Assembly: GCA_020064725.1 (NCBI GenBank)
Contig: JAGTWJ010000019.1
Location: forward strand, 3,658,001-3,722,000
Reading direction: 5' to 3'
Length of the DNA: 64,000 nt
Origin: Drechslerella dactyloides
Lineage: Eukaryota > Ascomycota > Orbiliomycetes > Orbiliales > Orbiliaceae
Every line of letters begins with the position of its first letter. Within the stretch, counting starts at the first letter, position 1. Shown in pieces: positions 46,642 to 58,937 of this stretch. The translations under genes and the position numbers were made by a program. The notes under the pieces are model-generated. The model saw only the letters and a list, made by a program, of their open reading frames with translations. It made no database searches and was not told the origin of the DNA.

Positions 46642-47778
46642 CTAGTAGTACTGGTACGTGCTCGACCGCGTGCCCGGCGGGTGGAACTCCGGCTCGTACG
46701 TGCTGTGCAGCTTGCTCTCGTCCATCAGCGGCTCCTTGGCGTCGAAGTTCTGGCTGGCGACCGAGAACTCCAAGTCCTCCTTCGTGATGGAGTCCCAGTA
46801 CTACACATCGTAGACATTAGCCACGTCCTTCACGTACATTGGCAATGGAGGGGGGGACAAACCTTGTAGACCATCATGACGCCGAGCAAGTTGCAGATTG
46901 TCGCGAAGAACAGGCCGTCGAGATAATGGTTGACGGAAGTGCAAATCTTGTCGCTGAGCGCGTACAGCAGCACCTGCCCGACAGTGACGAACAGCACGCC
47001 GAACAAGATATCGCCCAGCGGCCATCGGTCCTGCAGCGTGTTAAGCACCAGCAGCATCTGCGATACGACATAGACGACCAAGAAGACGGCGTTGAGGATG
47101 TACAGCACGACGAAGAGACCGATCGTCTTGGTCGGTCCGAGGCCAGCCCATCCTTTGAACGTCGCGAGCGAAACGAGGCCCGTGATCACAAACATGAGCA
47201 GCGACGACAGCCGCAGCAGCCAGACGGACAGCCGGGTGCCGTCCTCGTACAGCTGGAAGCCGACGAAGCCGTTGATCATCAGGCACCAGCAGAGGGCGGA
47301 GATGATGCCGTTCTGCACGGCGACAAAGTACAGGTAGACCTGGGAGCCGACGGGGATGACGCCGGCGTCGAGGCAGAGGGAGATGGCGGTGAGCAGCATG
47401 AAGAGGTAGAAGAACGACGTGATCTCTTTCCGGCCTGCATCAATCGCATCCTGTCAGCCTGCACTTCCACACAAGAAACCTACCCCACCACCGCAGTATC
47501 ACCTATGCAAGCACTTCAATGGGGGCGGCCGTACCGACAGCGGTAAACTTGGACCGCACGTGAATCAGCATTATCGCCGTCATGATGAGCGACACGATGT
47601 GGATAAAGTCCGAGGCCCCCTGGAAGATGATCGTGTTCGCCAGCTCGATGCTGCGCGAGTAGCACTCGGCCTCCAGCCCGATCGTGGCGATGGTGCTCTT
47701 CTGGCCGTAGGGCCCGATCAGCGAGCACAGCGGCAGGCTGACCTGCGTGCATATCTTGTCAAAGTCCCCGAACCCCAT
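46642..47778 (-). CDS. CHS7: Chitin synthase export chaperone Chs7
   Basis: Exons on the minus strand are 47778-47535, 47434-46863 and 46800-46642, giving 324 residues. The start MGFGDFDKICTQVSLPLCSLIGP is the hallmark N-terminus of Chs7. Seven hydrophobic segments follow, including FIHIVSLIMTAIMLIHV, FYLFMLLTAISLCLD and LLRLSSLLMFVITGLVSL, with CYSRSIELANTIIFQGA between the first two. A short cytosolic tail (KEDLEFSVASQNFDAKEP) ends in STYQYY. Chs7 is an ER membrane protein needed for folding and ER exit of class IV chitin synthase (Chs3), hence for cell-wall chitin. Length and topology match the family. Introns are 100 and 62 nt. A tandem neighbour, CYP8, lies upstream on the same strand. 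Confidence 0.93.
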
Positions 47779-48450
47779 CGTGAGAGCGTGGCCGGCGTCG
47801 TCCTGCTGCCGTGAGAACTCTGTCGGCTGTCGTTGTCAGAAGGGTCGGTTGTCGGTCGGGAGTCCCCTCGGTCTCGTTCGATCGGCCGGCGGTGACAGAT
47901 AGGTAGATAGAGGGAGGAAGGGAGGGAGGGAGGGAGGAGTCGGAGGGAGCGTGGCTGTTTCGACTGGTCGGATCTCCTAGGTCGGGGAGGAATGTCGGGG
48001 AGATCGGTAAGCGGGAAGGTGAGAGCGTCGTGAAACGAACTGTGTCTCCCCTTTCGATCGGGTCAACGTCAGTTGTCGGAGATACAGCAGCGACAGCACC
48101 GCAGCACGAGAGCGAGAAGAGACGGCGGAGATGCGGACGACGGCGATGAGGGCGGCGAGGGAGCGTCGAGATGCAAGATGGAGGAGAGCGGTGCTTGGAT
48201 GCTGTGCTCCGGGACGGAATGCCGCGATGGAATGCCCGCGGACGACAAAAGGAGGCCAGCCAAGCGACCGCCAACAACACCCGCCCAATTCGTCCCCATG
48301 GCAAATTGCTACCGCTAGCACACTCCTGCCACTCTCACTCTAATTATAGCTGCCCTGGATGCAATCCCGGTATAAAATGCCCAGGTACTCATACCTCCTA
48401 GGTAAAAGTATACATCTATAAGTATATAATAACAGTCTGTGGAATAAACA
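47779..48450. other. Spacer upstream of CHS7
   Basis: This 672 bp holds the CHS7 promoter and the CYP8 3' region. A GGGA-rich purine tract lies at about 47910-47937. No gene is evident. Confidence 0.55.
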
Positions 48451-50506
48451 TCACCAGCTGTCAAAGTTGCCAAAGCCGCCGCTGCCCTTCGCCTTCTTGC
48501 GCGCCGGCTCCCGGTAAAACTCCTCGCCCTCCTCCACCACCCCGACAATCTCGTCCTCGTCCTCCTCCTCTGGTTCTCGGGCAGCCTTCTTCGCCGCCGC
48601 CAGGTACTTGCCCACCCCCAGTCCGCCACCGCTGCCCCCCGCCTGCCCCTTCCCCGCCGTCCGCAGCCGCTTCCCCGTCCACGTCGTCCGGTCGTCCTCC
48701 GTCCCGCCGGCCTTCTTGACCTCCTCCGCCGTCTTCTCGTCCTCCTCTTTCTGTCTGCGCTCCTTCTGGAACTCCTCGAACGGGTCGACGAACACGACGA
48801 CCTCCTCGATCTTGATCTCCGTCGTCGGCCGGTCGTTCGCGTCCGTCGGCGCGGTTTCCAGGCGGTCGAGGATGTCCAGCCCGCCGACGACCTTGCCGAA
48901 GACCGTGTGCTTCCGGTCGAGGTGCGCCTGCGCGCGATACAGGATGAAGCTGTCCAAATTCATAGCATTAGCGAAAAGTGCATGGGTTAGTGATAGAGCA
49001 GTATGAGATCAGACGTACAATTGTGACGAGTTGGTGTTCTTGCCCTTGTTCGCCATCGACAGCACCCCGCGCGAGTCGTGCGTGTACGGGCCCTGCACCT
49101 CGTCCTCAAAGTTCTTCCCCCAGTAGCTCGACCCGCCGCGCCCCGTCCCCGTCGGATCGCCGCCTTGAATCTACCAAACCACCGTGTCAGCTCGTCTTCT
49201 CTAGACCCTCTAAACTAGATATCGCGACGAGAGAAAGGGAGATGTAATCGACGTATACGCACCATGAAGCTGCGGATGTTCCGATGGAAGACCGTCCCGT
49301 TGTAGTACCCCTTCTCCGCCAGCTTGATGAAATTGTACACCGCCTTGGGCGCCCAGTCCGTGTGCAGCTCCACGTTCAGATTGCCCAGACTCGTCGCGAT
49401 CCTCGCGTACCCCTTGATCTTCACCATCTTGGGCTTGAGCATGTACTCCTCGTCCGTCAGCAGCGCCCGCTCCGCGCCCGTGTGCACGCTGACACCCGTG
49501 GACGTGAACGACGCTGCCGCCTTACCCGTCGTGTGCTTCGCCGCGTTATACGGTACCGCTGCCTTGGCCGCACCCGACGCCGCGGCACCCTTCGCTGAGG
49601 AGGCACTCGATGAAGCGACCGCCTTCCCCTTACCCGAGGCCCCACCGGTCTGTCCCGCCGCTCTAGCCTCCCTCGCGCGCGCGACGGCTTCCTTCGCGGC
49701 CAGAATCTTCGCGTGAGACCCCATATTCCCCAGATTGATACCATTCAGCGGATCCGCGCGCTCGGCCTCCTGCTCGTCCGTGAGCGTCGATGTGCCGTCC
49801 TGCAGATACTTGAAGTTCGACATATCCCGCCCCGCGAGATTCTGCGGGTCCTGAATCGTGATGATGTCCTTGCGCGAAAACTCCTCATCGGTAAGGAGGT
49901 CCCGCCAGTGCTTCGCCTTGACGTTGAACTTGTCGACCGTCTCGGCGGCGAACACGTTGCCGCTGGGCCGGATGACGACAATGTGCGTGCTGTTCGTGAA
50001 CACTTTACCCGTCATCGGGTCGCAGTATTCGTCGTCCGCGTTCTTGGACATATGCATTTTGATCAGGTCTTTCGAGGAGAGCGGGGTGCCGTCGACGGGG
50101 TTCGTGCCGTGCTTTTTGAGCCAGGGGAGGATGTTGGTCAGGTCGAAGACGACGCCGGAGGCCGTGCAGACCGGGTGGTCGTAGGGCTGCAGGCTCAGGG
50201 CGCAGTAGTTGAACGGCAGCCGGCGGAAGCCAGCTTCGGCGTTCTTGCCGGCTTGCGCGCCGCGCGAGGCGCTGTGGGAGTCGCCGCTCGACCATTCGGA
50301 TTGTGTGATCTGGAGTATCGCGGCTGCGTGGCGGTCCGGCGACGGTGTCGTCGCCGTTGAGATGGCTTTAGTCAGGCGGGTTCTGCGTCGTGCGTCGGAG
50401 ATGGTGGATGCGACTTACGTAGAGTTTATCGGTGCCTGTCGGTGGCGGTTGGTCAGTCGGATAGATAATCAAATCGTATCGTATTGGAGGACGTACCTTT
50501 TCCCAT
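48451..50506 (-). CDS. U-box cyclophilin, peptidyl-prolyl isomerase-like 2 (Cyp8/PPIL2)
   Basis: Exons on the minus strand are 50506-50497, 50435-50419, 50309-49263, 49170-49019 and 48949-48451, giving 574 residues. The first two exons are only 10 and 17 nt; they rebuild MGKGTDKLYITQSEW, the usual PPIL2 start. A U-box (about 36-100) reads FRRLPFNYCALSLQPYDHPVC through GTPLSSKDLIKMHM. A linker rich in Ala/Ser/Lys follows. The cyclophilin domain (about 309-465) has GYYNGTVFHRNI, FMIQGGDPTGTG, NSSQFFILY and LDRKHTVFGKVVGG, so the key Arg, Gln-Phe-Phe and His residues are kept. The tail is charged. PPIL2 couples E3 ligase and prolyl isomerase folds and associates with the spliceosome. The frame is unbroken over all four junctions. 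Confidence 0.92.
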
Positions 50507-51082
50507 GGCTGCTGCTGTTGCGGTCTGCTTCCGCGATGATGCTGTCGAGGGTTAAGTTTCGAGTCGCGGGTTCTGCATCTGGTTACCGAATGGCGGATGG
50601 TTGAAATGCGCCACGCCACACCTTGGCCGAGCTGCGCGACCAGCCAGGATCGCACAGAACCTCGACCGCAGCCAGCTCCTACAATAATTACAATTACGGC
50701 TCTACGAAAGTCTATCACAGCGGGCAAAGCATCTCATCGACGAAAGTGAATTCGCATTATAACAGCTTATCCATAAACACAATCCGCATGAACACCGAGC
50801 TCGTCACAAACTATGACACAGGAAGAAAAAAAAAAATGGGAAAAGACAGAATCTAAAGAGCGGTAGCGCTCAACGGCGGAGAATAGAACCAGCGGCTGTG
50901 GCGAGTCCACTGCATCCTAGCGGACGGCGAGGTTGATGATAGAATAGTGCGGGTAACGTGACGTGACATTGACGGATATATATGAGAAAAAGCGTCGGTC
51001 GTATCGTACGTATATATGACGATGCAGCGTGCTCGTGATGGAAAAGAAGAATCCCCCTGCTCCCCATACTATCGACAACAAT
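50507..51082. other. Spacer CYP8 / RPS29
   Basis: This 576 bp carries the CYP8 promoter and the RPS29 3' UTR. It has an 11-nt poly-A near 50825. I see no coding or RNA feature. Ribosomal protein genes sometimes neighbour snoRNAs, but I could not identify box elements by eye. Confidence 0.5.
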
Positions 51083-51493
51083 CTACCGGTTCTATACGTA
51101 TACCGATCTGTTAATACGCTGTTCCTAGACATATGCATTCTGTGCAAGGATGGGAAAGGTGCTAACCTTGGTGAAGCCGATGTCCTTGGATCGTTCCCGG
51201 AAGCACTGACGGCAGATGTTCAAGCCGTACTTGCGGATGAGACCGGCCTGATGGGCGCAGACGCGGCTGTATTATAGACAGTTAGCAGTGTCTTCTATCA
51301 TATTCCCTCTCCAACCATCATATTCCCTGTCTTCCCGCCTCTCCGCTGCCATATACACAACGTCCACCTCTTATGTATTCCTTCCTTCCTGCCATGAATC
51401 GATATTGAGAAGATAGAGAATATCGACATACCAAGCTCTGCTGCCCTTGCCGTAGGTCCGTGGGCGGGAGTACCAAACTTGATCGTGAGCCAT
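51083..51493 (-). CDS. RPS29: 40S ribosomal protein uS14 (S29)
   Basis: Exons on the minus strand are 51493-51432, 51266-51167 and 51091-51083, giving 56 residues, the exact family length. The protein reads MAHDQVWYSRPRTYGKGSR, then CRVC and CRQC, the two zinc-binding CxxC pairs, and ends GFTKNR. The third exon is only nine nt (Asn-Arg-stop) and was found from the required family C-terminus plus a TATAG acceptor. S29 sits in the 40S head near the decoding site. Introns are 165 and 75 nt. The start is divergent from APC13 with 410 bp between. Confidence 0.95.
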
Positions 51494-51903
51494 GATTACG
51501 TATTGGTTGGAAGATGAGAAGTCGAACGGGGTTCTATCGGACGCGAAGAGAGATTAGTGAGACGTTGATTGAAGATCGTGAGTATCGACGGGGTGATAGC
51601 GTACAGGTTGACTGTGAGGCTTGTCGGGGCGATGGCGTTTTCGATGCTGGTGATGCTACGGAGGTGTGGATGGACGGATGGAGCTGATGGGCGAATAATT
51701 TCTGGTTTGTGGGTGCCAAGAACCGCTGGCTTCTGTGGGAGCCCTAAGCTGCCAACACCGCAACAACAACACATTTTGATCGATGCGATAAGATGAGATG
51801 AGATAAGGAACTGTCACATGACACCGCATTGTCTCGACGCCTCGTCCGGCCGACGCCTTTGATTCTACCAACATCACGACAGATACATCACAGTCGAGTC
51901 ACC
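51494..51903. promoter_or_regulatory. Divergent region RPS29 / APC13
   Basis: These 410 bp lie between two start codons facing apart. They contain a GATAAGATGAGATGAGATAAGG run near 51786-51808, a plausible regulatory patch. No TATA box is clear. Confidence 0.5.
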
Positions 51904-52590
51904 ATGGTAAGCTCAGGATACCCGTACTTGCGATATAACTGCTAACCGCTATATATAGTCTCGCGACTCCAACCGCACGTAAGCTTCCCAAGCTCCATCC
52001 GCACCAGCACCGAGCTGACCGCGTCATGTCGCAGATACGTCCACTTTCGACTCCCTCGCATCGTCGAGCAGTACGAAGTCAGTCCCCCGCCCAACTGTCC
52101 CGCTACCCCGCCCTGTAGACACAAACTTACGATTCCTATAGGACTACTGCCGCGACAAGCTGCCTAACGACGGTACTCGAGCTCCCCTCACTCTGCCGGA
52201 TACACCAGCTACGGATATCTGATTCGATGTGTCGACGTTACTGCAGATGTCTACGTGCCGCCTGAGCACCAGCCAATCAACCCTGAAGACGAAGATGACG
52301 GTATGTCATAACCATCCAAACCATGCTGGCAGAATAGAGCTGACTCCTAGCACAGTGATCCCCGATCAGCATGGTACGAACCCATATGCATATCCTACCT
52401 CCAACCTCGAACAGATAGAATGTTAACCACAGGCTGAACGATTTGATGTAATACAGCCGCCTTCGGTATCACGAGAGCCCAGCAGAAGGAACGCGAGCCG
52501 CTGTGGAAGGACCTCAACCTCGCCGCCTTGCTGCACCGCGCTCCCACCGAGGGCGACCTGCCACGTCTACGCTCCCGGCTGCCGAGGTGA
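51904..52590 (+). CDS. Anaphase-promoting complex subunit 13-like (Apc13), seven exons
   Basis: Exons are 51904-51906 (ATG alone), 51959-51978, 52035-52077, 52142-52172, 52247-52300, 52356-52373 and 52457-52590. Together they code for only 100 residues. Joined pieces read SRDSNRTYVHFRLPR, DYCRDKLPNDDVYVPPEHQP, INPEDEDDVIPDQHAAFGI, and REPLWKDLNLAALL. The DKLP-x-DV-x-VP motif and the later W-x-DL-x-L motif match Apc13/SWM1-type proteins, including the vertebrate form. Apc13 stabilises TPR subunits of the APC/C ubiquitin ligase that drives mitotic exit. Every junction keeps frame, and introns carry CTAAC or CTGAC branch points. The call depends on assembling small exons by eye, so exact borders of the 18-54 nt exons are the weakest point. 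Confidence 0.72.
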
Positions 52591-52871
52591 TATCATCATC
52601 GGGGATATCGATTGGTTTTGGTACATATATACCTTCCTCTCTAATTGATTCGTCAAATAGTGAGACTGACGGATAGATAAGTCTTGTTCATAGCGTGTTC
52701 ATTGCCTGGCGCTGAGCGTTCTTTCTTCTCTCCGCCATAGGAGCCATATAACCCTACACGTCGAGAAAAAAAATATCTAAAGAAAAAAAAACCTCGAACT
52801 CCAATCCGTAGCGGTGAAGGAACGTAAAACAAACGCCGCCTACTCCTCCCCCCACGTACACAGACGCAACC

Positions 52872-55003
52872 TCAAATGTCAAGCACCGGTGGAAGCCGCC
52901 CAGAGACAACCGTCGACCGCCGCTGCGTCGGCGACCGTCTCTTCCCTCTAATCATCTCCAAAACCTGCTGCAGCGACCCCATCTCGAACACCATCCCCTT
53001 GCCCTTCCGTTCCCCCAGCACCCTCCAACACTCGATCCCCAGCTCCTTCAGCCGCGGGGCATCCACGCGCGGCACGCCCTCGCCTTCGAGGTAGAGTACG
53101 TGCGTTACGTACCGCTTGTACTCGCTCTCGGCCGTCAGCTCCGGGAAACCGGTCTCACCGGCGATGATGCCGCGGGACTCGACGCAGGCGTGGGTGATCG
53201 ATTGGATGAAGTCTAGCGCCGTGAAGGATGTTCCCGGGCCGATTTCGCGGTCGAAGGAGCCGTTTAGGATTAGCACTTTATGGCGACAGGACGATGCGAT
53301 CGCGTCGCCCATGCCGCGGAGGATCAGGCAGGGTATTATACTATTCGTCCATCGTATCAGCATCCACACTCGAGTGGTAGATTGTAATAAAGGGAAGGGA
53401 GGACGAGTACCTGGTGTATAAGCTGCCAATGCTGTAAACGAGCGTCTCCGCTTCTCTTATCGCCGCCAGACTCTTCGGGTTCGCGGGAGGTCGGATCTCC
53501 TGCCCGTAGGGGTTGATATACCACACCCTCGCGATCCGTGCAGGCAGCTCTTCCTCCTTCTCCTTCGTAAACACGATGTTCTGGCGCCGCAGAACCGGCA
53601 GCGAGCCTGGTAAATTCGCATCCTCGACTTCATCGTGGTCGTGCACGTAGACCACGGGCGTGCTGTACCCCGGGTTCAGCGGGGTTGCGGTCCCCGGCAG
53701 CGGCAGCGACAGACTGGACGTCGACGCGGACGCGGATGTGGATAGTCCCTGCAGCTGCGTCGCGACGGCGAGCAGGGTGGAGGCGTTATTCTGCGCGGCC
53801 AGCTGGCTGTTCGTGGGCGGTTCCTCGGACGGATGCGAGATCTGGTTCTGCCCCGTGATGACGGTGCCGTCGGCGAGTCCCGCGGCGATGTGGTGGCTGA
53901 AATTGCTGTTGAGGGCGGGGATGACGTGGGTGTATTCCGGGATGCTGCAGATTGAGCGGAAGAGAAAGATGGCGGACTCGAGGGAGCCGAAGAAGAGGCG
54001 GCAGCCCGTGATGAAGAGGTTGCCGAGGGAGGCGAGCTGGAAGTTGAACGTGCTGCTCGGGCGTGTGCGCTTTGTAATCTCCGCCGCAATCTACAACCCC
54101 GTCCATTCGATTCAGCATGTCTACCTACCCGCCGTAGTCATAGGTACCCCGGCGAAAGGGGGAGAATAAGTAGGGCACCCACCAGGATAAAGAACGCGCG
54201 AAGGAGCTCCTTCTTCTCCGTCGCAATCCCACCCCACCGCTCGTGCGTCCCCTCCACGATCGCATTCCACTCCAACCGTGCAGCATCAGCCTCAGCCGGC
54301 AACCGATAGTTGAGCAAATCCTTAATCTGCAGCCGTTCCAACCGTTCGTCGTCATCCATCTCCTCGGGCACCAGACGGACAAGGCGGCCTGGGCATGCGC
54401 GGCCGTGCAAGCGGGTGCGCGCGGCTTCGTCAGCGTCGTCTTGGTCTGCGCGTGCGAGGTCGCGCACGCGTGGCTTTTGCGGTATGGTGAGTATCTTACT
54501 TCTAATGTCACCGATGCCGGGACCGCCGAAGACTCCTATCGCATATCGTTAGTGCATACTATTACAGTAGATATATATACTTATACTTGGGGTACTTACT
54601 GATCAGCTCGGATGTTGAACCTGCGTCGTGGATCGAACGTATGCGTATCTAAGCATCAGTACAGCCGTCCTGCTATAATACCACGCGCAACAAACGAAGT
54701 ACACATCTACACCCCCAATACGTATGCTGTATTTGAGAGAGTCTGTACGTATACGCTGGAGGTGAGAAGTTAGAATTCAAGGTGGGGTTACTACGTACCG
54801 CCATTGTCCGAGATGCCGATAATGTAGGAAATCGGACTCCCCGCGCTAACCTGCTTGAACACATCGACCTGCCAACCGCCCACATCGTCAATAAGCCACT
54901 GCTAAGAAATCAACGCTTGCGAAGAACAAAACTATATTCTACTCACCAGACTATTCGCGGCGCTCCCGCCGGATACGACGACGATGCTCCCTGCTGTTGG
55001 CAT
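52872..55003 (-). CDS. CofD/YvcK-like (UPF0052) protein, six exons
   Basis: Exons on the minus strand are 55003-54947, 54901-54799, 54620-54600 (21 nt), 54535-54183, 54090-53411 and 53340-52872, giving 560 residues. The N-terminus is MPTAGSIVVVSGGSAANSL, a Rossmann-type nucleotide-binding start. It is followed by YIIGISDNGGS, then TSELIRVFGGPGIGDIRSKI, the signature of the CofD/YvcK fold. Later come FQLASLGNLFITGCRLFFGS, SLYTSIIPCLILRGMG and KVLILNGSFDRE. Bacterial relatives include CofD (phospholactate transferase) and YvcK (a UDP-sugar-binding regulator). The function of the fungal group is not established. A Ser/Ala-rich insert (about 300-330) lies in exon 5. It is convergent with APC13 (281 bp). 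Confidence 0.85.
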
Positions 55004-56882
55004 GCTGTACGTTGTATTGTTTGAACGTTGCAGAATGTGCGTTGTGACTGCGTGACAGCCGTCTGTTGTTTCCCGATTAATCGACGGGATGCAAGGGGTA
55101 CCTGCAGACTATATCCGCAGCTGCAGCCGAAATAATCAAACGAGAGAAACCGAAGAGAATATTACAAGCTAACTTGTAGTATCAAGTAAGAAGTACTCGG
55201 TAGGTAAGCGGCTAGCCCAATAGTACAGTGTAAGGAGGATAATGCACCGGACCCCAACTGTCAATGCCGGGGGGGGTCCTTTTATACCTGTGCTGCCGCC
55301 GGGCGCGTCAATTATACATTGTCAATACGTTACAAACACGCTGGCCAGAGAGTGTGACTCCGTCAATCCACCTCCACCAGCGCGGCTGTGCCCCTTCATA
55401 CATATAAAAATATATCCAGCATGAAATTAAGATATGTAAAACGGAGGTGTAATTTCGGCAAGTGTAAACGTCAATGTACCTTGACAGCGGAGACGGATAT
55501 CTGCCAATTCTTCGTCAGTGACTGACCAACTTCGACAGTCCAACTGCAGTTGGATTTGCCTACTAAGGATGACTTCAGCCTCGCTGGGCTATGAGCACCT
55601 GTATATGTGTCGTCGCGCAAACTCACTCATTGACATGCCACATATCCGCACAGATGTCTTCCGCCGGCGCCGCGTTAAACCGTCCCATCGACCAGATATC
55701 GCACTGGTTCCCTACACCTAGCTCGACCAATAGTACTAACTGTAGGCCACGTGCACATTGCCGAGTAGTGTAGTATATGGCCATAACAATCATGTACGTG
55801 TGTACTAGATTTACAGAGCTTGATGCAGCGCCCTTACGTTGAGCAGCGCGAGCAATCGCCTTCTATTCACCGGGACATTACATTCTCATTAAAATATCAA
55901 TCTCGATCGATCGTCCGATCTCAAGTTCATCATGGCAAGTAGAGTGAGAGAGAGAGGGAAAAAGAAATCGCTATATTTACAAAAGAACAGAGTGGAAACC
56001 GATCGAGAGCGTTGTGCGTATACGCAACGGAGTGGCTTGTGAGAGTTTGACCCCCCGGTGTATGATATGTACGGGCCACCGATCATCCGCCGTGTGTCCT
56101 AACCTACTACGTCCGCATCTGACCCCACCCGTAAAAATGATATCTCCGGGTAGACGGCGCTAGATCAATCGAAGGTAAGTGAGGCGCGCGTAAGATTCGT
56201 GCGATTATCAGCATCCATCCACCCCGGGCTCTGCAAATCGCACCAAGAGCCCGCCCTGAACCGCGCCGAACCGACAGGACCGAACCGAGCAATTATGAAA
56301 TTAAGAGAGAGAGAGAAAAAAAGCACAAGGAGACCCCAACGTTTGTAGCATGTTTTGCTCATATTAAAAACTTGCGGATTATACGAGAGTACGACACAAA
56401 GAACAAGACGAGAACAAGTTGAGGGAAAAAAGTACCCAGAGGAGGAGGATGGATAGATGGATGGCAACCACAACAGCAATAGGTCAGAATTTCAGAATCG
56501 CTGCATCGGGAACGTGAGGCTATGGATATGATAGTGAGGAAAATCAGGTGTAGATTATCGATGACGTTGTGTTTTGGAATAGAAGAACCCTTTTGATCAT
56601 GAATGAGAGAAAACGAAACACCGAGAGAAAAAGGAAAAAAGAGTAAAACAAAACCACGGTCTCCATCTAGCCCCTCGAGACAACTAGGTGAGCGATCATT
56701 TCGTCGGGACGCGGCGGCGACTGGTATTGCGCCGTTACCACCCGCTTTGATTCCTTCTCCATGTGTCGGACGAATCTCGCCGAACATTCAGCAGGCGCAA
56801 TCCACAGGGTAATCTCTTCCGCTTTCGGTGCGACAACTTGAGGTGTATACCGGCTCCACGTGTTTATCGGAGTAGCACCATA
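55004..56882. other. Spacer CofD-like gene / VAC8
   Basis: This 1.88 kb contains the promoter of the CofD-like gene and the VAC8 3' UTR. It includes an 8-nt poly-G near 55270 and a GAGA/poly-A run near 56305-56325. Open frames are short and unremarkable. Confidence 0.55.
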
Positions 56883-58937
56883 CTATGGGTGCTTTGGCGT
56901 GGGCTCCTTCTGGTCGGCTCCGGATGCGCTCAGGAGGTCGGACGCCCGTCGGGCCAGTTGGACGACTTCCGCCTCGCCGTCCTCGCTTTCGTCGTCGTCG
57001 GATTCAATGTTCTTCTCCGCAATGCCCCGGATTGTCGGGACGATCTCCTTGGATTGGAGGATGAGCTTCTTGAGTTGCTGGTCTTCCGACTCCAGCAGCT
57101 GCACAAGCGTCCAGATCGCGATATGCTGGAACGTGGCGTCGCCGCTGGCAAGGAACCGCTTCAGGTACCCGTGTATTCCGCCCGCGGGCTCCGTCCAGTC
57201 CTGCACAAACATGCTATAGTCGCCAACTGGAAGTAAAGTCAGCACCGCGCGCTCCTGGAACTATGGTGAATTTGGTCGAATACACACCTTTTGAAGATAG
57301 ATTACCCAACGCAGCGGCACTATTTCCCTGGACCTCGATGCTCTCGGAGTCGGTCAGCGGAATCAGGACGTCAAACACACCAAGATTCAGTAGATGCGGC
57401 TTGAGTTCGTCACTCAAGGCAAGCACTGCAATGGCGGCAGTCATCTCCGATTGCACGCTGAGCGGCACATGGAGCACGAGGTCCTTGCACTTCTGGACTG
57501 CGCCAGCCTCCAGAACCAGCTGCTTGTTGCGGTCCGAGCTGGCGGCCAAGTTGCGGAGCGTGCTGATCGCATGGCACTGGATCTCCTCGTTCTCGGTGGT
57601 GCCCAGCAGGTCGACCAACGGCTTCAGGAATCCCGCGTCGATAATGGGGGATTCGTTTAGGGGGTGGATCGAAATGTTGCGGATGCAGGCGACAGCCGAA
57701 AGAACAAGGGGCAGCAGCGACGCCTGCAGTAGCTTCAGCAGCGGCGGCAACCCCTTGGACCGCACAATCTCCAACTGGTATTTCTCGTCCGACGCCAAGT
57801 TCCGAAGAGCCAATGCCGCCTGGCACTGGACCTTGGCGCTCGACGAATCCATCAAGTGCACCAGCGAGTGGACGAGCCGGGGCTCAGTTTGCGCGAGCTT
57901 CTTACGATTCGTCGCATCAACGGCGATGTTGCTGAGGGCGGTAGTACAGTAATATTGGACGTCGGGATCGTGGGATGAGAGGAGAGAGACGAGAACAGGA
58001 ATGGCACCAGCGCTAACGAGCTGCTGCCTGTTGTCGTCCGAATGCGTCATGTTGAGCAGGGCGCCGGTAGCGTTCCGCTGAACTCTCATATCTTTCGACT
58101 TGGCGAGCCTGGTAAGCGGGCCGAGGGCGCCCGACCTCGCGATCTTGGCCTTGTTGTCTTCGTGCGTGGCGAGATTCGTGATGCATCCAACGGCGTTACA
58201 TTGGACTTCCACATTGGGCGACATCATTTGGCGGATCAGCGGCGGCAGGCCGCCCAGTTGTACGATCGAGACTTTGTTTTGCGCTGGAGGGAATCTGGTG
58301 TCAGCGGGCGGGCAGAACAGAGGGCAGCGAATAGGATGCGCGTACTGTTGACGGCGAGGTTGCCCAGCGCCGCGCTGGCGGCTCGCTGGACCTCTACATC
58401 GGAGCTTTGCAGGAGGAACAGTATCGGCTCGAGGGTGTCTCTGTCGACTTCCCGGACGTCTGGCGTGCGAAGAGCGGGTCGGTTAGCAAACGGCGATGCG
58501 AGGGCGCGGGCGGAATGCAAGCAGAGGAAGAGTCATTTCCCACACACCTCTTTCCGTGATCTCAGCAAACGTCAGACTGGCGCTGCGCTGCAGGTCGACA
58601 TTGTCCGAGTAGACGAGCGTGCTCAGGGCGCGGAGCGGCTCGCCGGTGAAGAAGTCAGTTTCAGCTCGCTGCGTCACGGCCGGTTAGCGACTGCATGCTC
58701 GGAAATGAGTGAATCCCGTCGAGTGTAGAGTGAGAGCTCTTACGTTTTCGAGGTACTGCAGGAGGTCCGAGACGGCCTCTCGTTCGCTCTCGGCCAGCTG
58801 AGGAACCTCGCTGTAGCCGTCCGACCGGCCTGGTTGCAGGGCGAGCGGATAAAGTCAGCAGGGTGACGATGATGACGACAGGGAGATCGGGGACGGAGTG
58901 CGAACGTACTTCCGCAGCACGAGCTGCAGTTGCCCAT
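56883..58937 (-). CDS. VAC8: Vacuolar armadillo-repeat protein Vac8
   Basis: Exons on the minus strand are 58937-58910, 58829-58744, 58668-58548, 58459-58346, 58283-57288 and 57226-56883, giving 562 residues. The start MGNCSSCCG is the Vac8 acylation signal: Gly2 for myristate and Cys4, Cys7 and Cys8 for palmitate. About eleven armadillo repeats follow, with typical lines such as VEVQRAASAALGNLAVN, VEVQCNAVGCITNLATHEDN and VQCQAALALRNLASDEKYQ. The C-terminus is acidic and then Pro/Lys-rich. Vac8 anchors partners at the vacuole membrane for inheritance, nucleus-vacuole junctions, Cvt/autophagy and fusion. Length and repeat order match the family. Five short introns cluster in the first and last parts, with the repeat core in one 996-nt exon. 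Confidence 0.96.
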
